This document shows, one piece after another, positions 33,662 through 39,663 of a stretch of DNA of 39,663 nucleotides (the first letter of the stretch is position 1; each line of letters starts with the position of its first letter). The notes under the pieces were generated by a model that was given only the letters and a program-made list of their open reading frames with translations, searched no databases and was not told where the DNA came from. The DNA is from Methylococcus sp. Lineage in GTDB: Bacteria; Pseudomonadota; Gammaproteobacteria; Methylococcales; Methylococcaceae. A program made the position numbers and the translations under genes. The DNA lies in NCBI GenBank assembly GCA_007280285.1, contig QYQA01000121.1:1-39663 (forward strand), read 5' to 3'.

Positions 33662-36600
33662 GTTGACGGCCTCGATCTTCTTGATGGAGGATCATCTGGT
33701 GCAGCGGCTCTAACAGTTGATGGGCCCAAGATTCGAAAACGCCCGTTTCAAACAGGGCTTTAAAACTTGGGAAAGCCCTTCTGAGATAGGGGTTTCGGAT
33801 GCCTTCTCCCGGGCGGCTAGGATCCCCTTCATAGGCCTTCCTGGCCTTTTCATGATCGTGCTCTTCGATCCAGGCAAACCCGGTCTTTAGCGCCATGGGG
33901 AGGGGGCGCTGCATGCCCTCAAACCAGGCCTCTAAAAGGTGATCAAGATGATGCGCCGCCTCATCAGAGGGCAGAGGTTCTAAGACCACCGAGTCCATCT
34001 TGCTGAGGATCTGAGTGTTGATCTTGCGGCCTTCAAGATTGAGTGCCAGATGGGTGACCCAGTGCCGAGCGATGACATCCTTCCGGTAACGTCCATCTTT
34101 CTTGAGATCGCTCGCTTCAAGAACCAGATGGAGGAGGTCACCTTGATCGTTGAAACGAAGGCCCTCGACACTATCAACGAGACGAATGACCTGCCCGTCG
34201 AGATGGATTTCATGATGGATGGACAGCGCGTCATTGTTTTTTTCATGGGGCCATTCAACAAGAATGGCCCCCCAGGATGGCAAGAGAGCTTGATGGGACG
34301 TCTTGAGTTCTTCAAGAGCCAGATCGCCAAAACTATCGGAGACTAAGGCGCCTTTTGCCTGATAACGGCGCATAAAGACTGTGGCTCTGTCGTTCAGAGA
34401 TGCCATGAGACCGTTTGATGGCGAATCGATGCCTTGGCTTTCGATGTTTTTAATGAACCCACGCTGATGCTGTATCAGTGCTTCCCCCAAAGACCAGCGA
34501 TCGAGTGGCGATAAGGTGAAGGGTTCAACATCTTCCGAAGGCTCCTCATCCCCATGAAAAAATATGGCGAGTGCTTCTTGAAAAAAGGTCTTGGCCGGGC
34601 ATTGGAGGAAGGCGGTGATCGCTCTTAACGTGAGCGGTTCGTCGAGAACAGGTGGCGGCAGTCTCTGTTCAATGGGATTCCCGCGGGGTGGTTCTTGGCT
34701 GTCTCGTTCATCGGCAGATGAAATCCATTCATGGGCGAAGCTAAAGAGGCCTGATGGGGGATCCAAGCGTTTGAAATAACGGGGACTAAAGGGTTGCAAC
34801 GGATGGACCGTGGTCAAGGCCTCCATGAGCTGCTTGAAACCAGGCACGACATCATTGGCGAGGGACCAACCTGCCTCGAGGTGATCTCTTAATTGCCCGA
34901 CGAGAACCGAGGGGGGTCTTTCCGTATGGTCGTTGATACTGTGGCCCACCCAGGAGATATGGAGATGCCGGCGGGCGGCCAGCAAGGCTTCGAGGAAAAG
35001 GTAGCGGTCATCTTCTCTTCGAGAGCGATCGCCGGGGCGAACATCGTGGGCCATGAGGTCAAAATCAAGCGTATTTCTTGGCCTTGGGTAGTCGCCATCA
35101 TTCATACCAAGGAGACAGACCACCTCAAAAGGGATCGCTCTCATCGGCATGAGGGTTGCGAAGGTGACGGCACCGGCTAAATACCCCTGCGATAGACCCT
35201 GGCCCCCCAAGGCCGCAAGCCAATGGTCTTTCACTATCGACAAAGGGAGCGGCTCCTGATATCCAGAGCGTTCACAGGTCACCCGCCAGTCTTCGAGTTG
35301 ACGTTCCATCTCAAGGACCGTCAAGCCATCGTCAGTGCCCGTCGGATCAAAGAAATCCTCTATCAGGGCATTGAGCGTCAGGGCCCATTCATCAGGGCTT
35401 CGGACCTCACTGAGGGCGCTCCAAGCTTTTTCAAGCTGGTCCAAAAATTCGATCAAAGGACCGAGTGACGACGCCTCAAGGCCTCCAATATCATCGGATG
35501 GAATAATCCCTTGCCATTCATCGACCGAATCCCCTGTGGCGTAGCCCAAAAGGAGACGACGACAGCCGAACAACCAGGTGTTCTGACCAACGGCATCCTC
35601 TGAGAGAAGCCCCAGCGCTGTTCGATGGGCACCGTGAAGCCCCCATCGAATATGGGCGTTGTGGATCCAGCGATGGTACAGCGGGATATCGGATGGTTTA
35701 ATCCTGAAGCGCTGTCTTAAGGCCACGACATCAAGAAAGTCGAGCACCTCGCTGACCCCGAGGCGCGCGTTAGGGAGGTTGAGAAGCTTTTCAAGGGCTT
35801 TGATGAGGGGATCACTCGTCCGGCGATTTTGATCCGCAAGGGTGAACGGAATAGCGCGTTCGCTCCCCGGATCATGGAGGCCAAAGACCGCCTGTATATG
35901 GGGAGCAAAGGCCTCGATGTCAGGGACCATGACCATAATGTCTCTCGGCCGAAGGCTCGATACCTCATTAAGAAGCGCCAGTAATTGATCGTGAAGAATT
36001 TCCACCTCTCGAAGAGGGCCGTGGGCGACATGGAACCTGATCGAGTGATCTTGCCGTGGATCACAGGCGGGCCAAAGGGGCTTGCTTTCTGATAGAGGGC
36101 GGAGGTCCCGAATGTCATCTTGGAGTTGCTGAAGGAGCGTCGCTGTTCCCGGCGATTCGAAACAGTCGATGCGTCGATTTAGGCCTTGTAGGAGAGGTTG
36201 ATACTGGCCACGAAGCGCGGGGTCATCGAGTTCATCGAGGAGTGCAATGAAATCTCGCCCCTGCCGCCCCCAGGCAGCCAATAAGGGATGGGCATGAAGA
36301 TGCAAGAGTTCTTCAGACAAGATCTCTGGTCTATTGGCTTTTCGGGATTGGCGCTGATGGCGACGAGGATTTAAGAGCTCACGGTCAGCAACGATGTCCG
36401 ACCAATAATGTTCCGAAGGATTCTGGATAGAGACGAAGATCTGCGTCCACTTTGAGAGCACCTCGAGGACTTCCAGAGACTGCCGAGGAAGGCTTGAGAG
36501 ACCAAAGATCATCAGTCGGCGTGGGAGTCTCGGTGGCCGCTCTAGTGAGCCCCAGCCCCTGGCCTTGTCGATAAAACGAGCATGGACAGAGGCGCGGCTT

Positions 36601-37286
36601 AAGACATCCTTGGGGGGATTTAGAGGCTCAGTGAGGGGATATTCGGCGACATCCAGTAAAAGGCTGCGCCACAGTGAGGGTTGCCAGAGGGCGGGTTCAG
36701 GCAGGGGTCTCTCGTGGCCTTGGTGGGTGATCAAGCTGTTAGACCCCCGGGCCCAGGCTTCTAGCCAATCCGATCGGTAGACCTGATATTGATCAAAGAG
36801 ATCGGCCAGCCGCTCGGCCAGCTGATAGCGTTTTCTAAGGTCCTGATCGTCAGAAAGAAAACGGCGAATAGGTTCGTAGAGAGGCTGGTCCAAACACAGA
36901 GGCAGAAGCTTCATCAGCCGCCAAAGGAGTTCAGGCTTGTCAAAAGGAGAGGATTCTGGGACGTCTAAGGGGCCAAGCACCGCGCGGTACACCTGCCAAA
37001 GGAACCTTGAAGGCAGTGAAAAGGAGAGGGCAGCAGCAATCCCTGAAGCCTTAGCGTCTGGAGGATCTCCACTAGCATCCGCCATAGCCATTTTAAGCCA
37101 CTGCGCCATGCCGTTACTTTGGACGAGAAAAACTTCATTTTCGAGGGGTTCAAGCGGATACCGGTCCATCCAGGCGAGAAGGAGGTCCCGGAGCGCCTCC
37201 AGCCGATTGCTATGGATCAGTAAGAGGCCTGGTTGATGCGAGGGAGGGGAGGTGTCTATCACAAGATGCCGGGTAGCGTCCGTCAA
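33654..37286 (-). CDS. recC: Exodeoxyribonuclease V gamma subunit RecC
   Basis: A 1210-residue RecC, the inactive helicase/nuclease-fold subunit that scans for Chi. Typical blocks are LLIHSNRLEALRDLLL near the N-terminus, LENEVFLVQSNGMAQWLKMA, LMIFGLSSLPRQSLEVL, PRDIMVMVPDIEAFAPHIQAVFG, FEVVCLLGMNDGDYPR and RRHLHISWVGHSINDHTERPPSVLVGQL. The start is uncertain. The listed TTG at 37286 adds about 20 residues before the usual LLIHSNRL start and has no ribosome site; GTG at 37262 is an alternative. It is the first gene of recC-recB-recD. ptrA, which often sits between recC and recB in enterics, is absent. Confidence 0.95.
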   Translation of the reverse strand: MTDATRHLVIDTSPPSHQPGLLLIHSNRLEALRDLLLAWMDRYPLEPLENEVFLVQSNGMAQWLKMAMADASGDPPDAKASGIAAALSFSLPSRFLWQVYRAVLGPLDVPESSPFDKPELLWRLMKLLPLCLDQPLYEPIRRFLSDDQDLRKRYQLAERLADLFDQYQVYRSDWLEAWARGSNSLITHQGHERPLPEPALWQPSLWRSLLLDVAEYPLTEPLNPPKDVLSRASVHARFIDKARGWGSLERPPRLPRRLMIFGLSSLPRQSLEVLEVLSKWTQIFVSIQNPSEHYWSDIVADRELLNPRRHQRQSRKANRPEILSEELLHLHAHPLLAAWGRQGRDFIALLDELDDPALRGQYQPLLQGLNRRIDCFESPGTATLLQQLQDDIRDLRPLSESKPLWPACDPRQDHSIRFHVAHGPLREVEILHDQLLALLNEVSSLRPRDIMVMVPDIEAFAPHIQAVFGLHDPGSERAIPFTLADQNRRTSDPLIKALEKLLNLPNARLGVSEVLDFLDVVALRQRFRIKPSDIPLYHRWIHNAHIRWGLHGAHRTALGLLSEDAVGQNTWLFGCRRLLLGYATGDSVDEWQGIIPSDDIGGLEASSLGPLIEFLDQLEKAWSALSEVRSPDEWALTLNALIEDFFDPTGTDDGLTVLEMERQLEDWRVTCERSGYQEPLPLSIVKDHWLAALGGQGLSQGYLAGAVTFATLMPMRAIPFEVVCLLGMNDGDYPRPRNTLDFDLMAHDVRPGDRSRREDDRYLFLEALLAARRHLHISWVGHSINDHTERPPSVLVGQLRDHLEAGWSLANDVVPGFKQLMEALTTVHPLQPFSPRYFKRLDPPSGLFSFAHEWISSADERDSQEPPRGNPIEQRLPPPVLDEPLTLRAITAFLQCPAKTFFQEALAIFFHGDEEPSEDVEPFTLSPLDRWSLGEALIQHQRGFIKNIESQGIDSPSNGLMASLNDRATVFMRRYQAKGALVSDSFGDLALEELKTSHQALLPSWGAILVEWPHEKNNDALSIHHEIHLDGQVIRLVDSVEGLRFNDQGDLLHLVLEASDLKKDGRYRKDVIARHWVTHLALNLEGRKINTQILSKMDSVVLEPLPSDEAAHHLDHLLEAWFEGMQRPLPMALKTGFAWIEEHDHEKARKAYEGDPSRPGEGIRNPYLRRAFPSFKALFETGVFESWAHQLLEPLHQMILHQEDRGRQRG

Positions 37287-37672
37287 GGTGGTGTAGTTGC
37301 TCTGGCTGACTTCCGGTTCGATTAAAAACCCTGTGATTTTATCAGAATACTGAGGATAGTCCCTTTTCTACCCGCATAAATACCCAGAGGTAAGGCCATG
37401 ATATATAAATAAACTAGAGTTAAAACTGGCTTCAGCAAGGATACGGAATTAGGCTTCGAACTTATCCTCCCAACGTCCATCATAACCTCTACCCAAGAGA
37501 CGACAATATTGTTCTCAGAGATGGTCAACATAGTTATGAATGAGGCTGTGTGATGCCAAAAAAGGTTCACCCGGAAGGTGTCTTCTGGATTTGAACGTGT
37601 TGCGTGTTGACGATGTTAGGATGCATGCCTGAAATCTATTATGTCCATCGAAGAATTCCAAGGGATTAAGTC
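37287..37672. other. AT-richer gap between recC and sorA
   Basis: 386 bp holding the divergent promoters of recC and sorA. A minus-strand frame starting near 37483 could encode a 53-residue peptide with one hydrophobic helix (LLKPVLTLVYLYIMALPLGIYAG); the AGAGG is only 2-5 nt from its two ATGs. I rate that frame as unlikely but not excluded. No strong repeat or hairpin was found. Confidence 0.5.
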
Positions 37673-38914
37673 ATGACCGACATGCGCCGCCGGGTATTTA
37701 TAAAGTCTAGCCTTGTCAGCCTCGGAGCGGGGATCATTTGCACTCCTGCGTGGTCCCAGAAGATAAACATGCTCTCACGTTCAATGGAGCAGGGCTCTGC
37801 CTCTGAAGCATTTCAGCCCCCGATGATGGCGTTCCCGGAGAAAAAACCTTTATGGATGCACTCGGACAGTCCGCCGTTGCTTGAGACGCCGCGCGAAGCC
37901 TTTGCCAATGCGGTAACGCCGAATGATGAATTCTTCGTTCGGTGGCATCATGCCGTGATCCCGGACACTATTGATCTCAAAACTTACCGCCTCTCGGTTT
38001 CGGGCAACGTGGATACGCCTCTCGAACTGAGTCTCGCCGAATTGAAAAGCCGCTTCGAAGCGGTTGAGTTTTATGCGGTCAAGCAATGCGGCGGCAATAG
38101 CCGATCGAGTTTTTCTCCCGTGACGTCTGGGATACAGTGGCATCATGGCGCCATGGGTTGCGCCTTGTGGAAAGGAGTCCGACTGCGCGACGTCCTCGCC
38201 GCCGCCAAAATCAAACCGAATAGTGAATTTCTCAAGCTAAACGGGCTTGAACGGCCGATTCTCCCCGGTACACCGCCATTCATGCGTAAGCTCGACAAAG
38301 ATGAATTTAACCGTGAGGATGTGATTATCGCCTACCAGATGAATGGCGAGGATCTTCCCCTGCTCAATGGTTATCCATTAGTTCTCATTGTGCCGGGTTA
38401 TTTCGCTGACAATTGGGTCAAGATGCTAGAGCGCATCGATGTCTTGGATAAGGACGAGCCGGTTTTTTACACGGACAAGGCTTATCGTCTCCCTGCCAAC
38501 CCCTTCGGATCCGTCGCACCCGGTGATCCCATGCCCAAGGATACACGCGCCTTGAAAGCCCTAAACATAAAATCCGTTATCGCAACCCCATCTGAAAAGG
38601 CCGTCATTCATAGGGGAGATCAAGTCGAGATGGCGGGTGTTGCATTTGATGCGGGCTATGGCATTAAGGAAGTCCTCGTTTCGATGGATCATGGCAAGTC
38701 GTGGACCTCGGCGACCTTGGACAAGGACCTTGGCCGATATGCATTCAGGAGATGGAGCTATACATTTACGCCTTCTAAGTCTGGGATCTTGACTCTGATG
38801 AGTCGCGCAATCAATCGCCTTGGAGAAACCCAGCCACTCCCTGCCAACATGGAGTGGAATCCTTCAGGGTATGCATGGAACGCCGCTGATCATCTCACCA
38901 TCAAAGTGCTTTGA
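37673..38914 (+). CDS. sorA: Sulfite dehydrogenase molybdenum subunit SorA
   Basis: A 413-residue periplasmic molybdoenzyme of the sulfite oxidase family. A Tat-type leader begins MTDMRRRVFIKSSL and runs to about PAWSQ (28). The molybdopterin domain carries the Mo-ligating Cys139 in KQCGGNSRSSFSPV. TPNDEFFVRWHHAVIP and HHGAMGCALWKGVRLRDVL follow, then the C-terminal dimerisation domain (about 290-413, VEMAGVAFDAGYGIKEVLVSMDHGKSW). An AAGGGA site lies 8 nt before ATG 37673. The following gene encodes a short c-type cytochrome, the usual SorB partner, so sulfite-to-sulfate oxidation is the likely reaction. Thiol or DMSO-type substrates cannot be fully excluded. Confidence 0.9.
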   Translation: MTDMRRRVFIKSSLVSLGAGIICTPAWSQKINMLSRSMEQGSASEAFQPPMMAFPEKKPLWMHSDSPPLLETPREAFANAVTPNDEFFVRWHHAVIPDTIDLKTYRLSVSGNVDTPLELSLAELKSRFEAVEFYAVKQCGGNSRSSFSPVTSGIQWHHGAMGCALWKGVRLRDVLAAAKIKPNSEFLKLNGLERPILPGTPPFMRKLDKDEFNREDVIIAYQMNGEDLPLLNGYPLVLIVPGYFADNWVKMLERIDVLDKDEPVFYTDKAYRLPANPFGSVAPGDPMPKDTRALKALNIKSVIATPSEKAVIHRGDQVEMAGVAFDAGYGIKEVLVSMDHGKSWTSATLDKDLGRYAFRRWSYTFTPSKSGILTLMSRAINRLGETQPLPANMEWNPSGYAWNAADHLTIKVL

Positions 38915-38943
38915 GTCATGGTAAACAGAATGGAAGTCATACG

Positions 38944-39288
38944 ATGAAAATAATCGGTATCACCCAGTCACTTGCCATTTCATTTTTGTTGGCCTCTTTA
39001 AGTGTAACCGCGGAGGATGCAGCTACCCCCCCTTTTACCGGAAAGACGATTGATTTCCCGAAGGCGTACGTCTATCAGATGCAAAAGGGCGAAGGGTATG
39101 AAACTATCCAGAAGTGCAGCATTTGCCATTCCTTCGGTTACATTCTGAATCAAGGCAAGCAAAACCGTTCTTTCTGGGAGCATGAAACCCATAAAATGAT
39201 CGAGGCTTACAAGGCGCCTATCAGCCCTGAAGAAGAGAAAGTCATCGTCAACTATCTTGCTAAATTCTACGGAAACGATAAGAAATAA
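38944..39288 (+). CDS. sorB: Sulfite dehydrogenase cytochrome c subunit SorB
   Basis: 114 residues. A signal peptide (about 3-23) precedes a small monohaem cytochrome c domain. The haem site CSICH is at 58-62, and the likely axial ligand Met85 is in THKMIEAYKAPIS. The start at ATG 38944 is chosen because it has a GGAAG site at normal spacing and a complete signal peptide. A frame beginning at 38911 would overlap sorA and lack one. It lies 29 bp after sorA and probably accepts its electrons and passes them to the respiratory chain. Confidence 0.9.
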   Translation: MKIIGITQSLAISFLLASLSVTAEDAATPPFTGKTIDFPKAYVYQMQKGEGYETIQKCSICHSFGYILNQGKQNRSFWEHETHKMIEAYKAPISPEEEKVIVNYLAKFYGNDKK

Positions 39289-39311
39289 TTTTCGATCTGA
39301 GATTTATTTGC

Positions 39312-39662
39312 TCATTCGGTGAGGTCGGGGTTGTTGGCGCCAGTCACATTTTTATCCAGCCTTCCTCCTTCAATAAGGTGGCTGTCAGTGAAATCCCATC
39401 TTAGATTCTCAGCCATACGTGATTGCAGCACTCGAATTTTCTCAACCACGGCCTTTTTATTTAGCGCAGGTGATTCGGTCATCTCCCTGAAATGCCCCCC
39501 CAAAAAATCACCCCAACCAAACCAAGCCCCCCCGGTACCTTCGGCTACAGGGTGGTTCCCATCTTTGATTAACCATTGGATTTTCGACGGGGAACAGACT
39601 GGTCCCTTATCAAAATCACACGCTCCGGACGAAATAAGGAGTATAATCCAGAGGGGCCGTCG
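39312..39662 (-). CDS. Lipoprotein, start cut by window end
   Basis: Read from the right edge inward on the minus strand, the frame stays open from 39662 to the stop at 39312 (about 116 residues). It begins RRPLWIILLISSGAC, an end-of-signal-peptide pattern with a lipobox (SGAC), so only the first residues are missing beyond the window. The mature part contains CDFDKGPVCSPSKIQWL, a Gly/Trp-rich turn (GTGGAWFGWGDFLGG), and a charged helix (ALNKKAVVEKIRVLQSR). No family recognised. It is convergent with sorB (23 bp apart). Maturation would need Lnt, which is encoded at 5781-7379. Confidence 0.65.
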   Translation of the reverse strand, partial: RRPLWIILLISSGACDFDKGPVCSPSKIQWLIKDGNHPVAEGTGGAWFGWGDFLGGHFREMTESPALNKKAVVEKIRVLQSRMAENLRWDFTDSHLIEGGRLDKNVTGANNPDLTE

Positions 39663-39663
39663 A

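Noticed and set aside
37322-37570. 82-residue minus-strand frame with a hydrophobic segment upstream of recC
   Set aside because: The GTG start has no ribosome site, and composition and spacing do not favour coding. An inner ATG (37483) keeps a weak possibility, noted in the gap entry.

Overview
This is a chromosomal stretch from a Gram-negative bacterium, most likely a gammaproteobacterium. The markers are a complete recC-recB-recD set, apolipoprotein N-acyltransferase, ftsH, a DUF2956 protein, a YheT-type hydrolase, and several outer-membrane barrel and signal-peptide proteins. The sulfite dehydrogenase pair sorAB suggests a sulfur-oxidising or sulfite-tolerant environmental lifestyle. I could not fix the genus. 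I saw no tRNA, rRNA, IS element, CRISPR array or replication origin.

Layout. 1-7379: the tail of an outer-membrane barrel gene, a YheT-like hydrolase, a PfkB sugar kinase (opposite strand), a secreted subtilase with a doubled pro-domain, and a tightly overlapped ABM monooxygenase / Fe-type alcohol dehydrogenase / lnt operon. 7393-14252 (minus strand): a six-gene cluster built around two P1B-type ATPase homologues. The upstream one (11118-13820) keeps all catalytic motifs. The downstream one (7859-10231) is full length but has lost the phosphorylation, dephosphorylation and hinge motifs. Between and around them lie four small proteins of unknown role, three of them probably membrane proteins. 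14437-17542 (minus): a membrane-anchored lipocalin, a DUF2956 protein, and ftsH with a strong terminator. 17543-17868: a gene-free gap with a candidate structured RNA ending in its own terminator. 17869-21237: an ElyC/YdcF-like protein, a Ppx/GppA phosphatase, and a YadG-like ABC ATPase without its usual permease. 21592-25366: a Spy-like periplasmic protein, a second barrel, small proteins, and a decayed cobalamin-binding-domain fragment. 25178-26191: a LexA/CI-like S24 repressor and a 62-residue exported protein, whose control regions share ATAGCA half-sites. 26330-37286: rmuC facing recC-recB-recD. 37673-39663: sorAB and the front part of a lipoprotein gene cut by the window edge.

How the genes work together. 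The clearest functional groups are DNA-end processing (rmuC and recCBD), envelope maintenance (lnt, ftsH, elyC-like, Spy-like, lipocalin, barrels), sulfite oxidation (sorAB) and the paired-ATPase cluster. The last is the best candidate for an undescribed system: one P-type pump joined to a catalytically silent paralogue, plus conserved-looking small partners. Its transported ion cannot be read from sequence, because the usual CPC metal-site motif in transmembrane helix 6 is absent from both proteins while an aspartate at the aligned position is kept in both.
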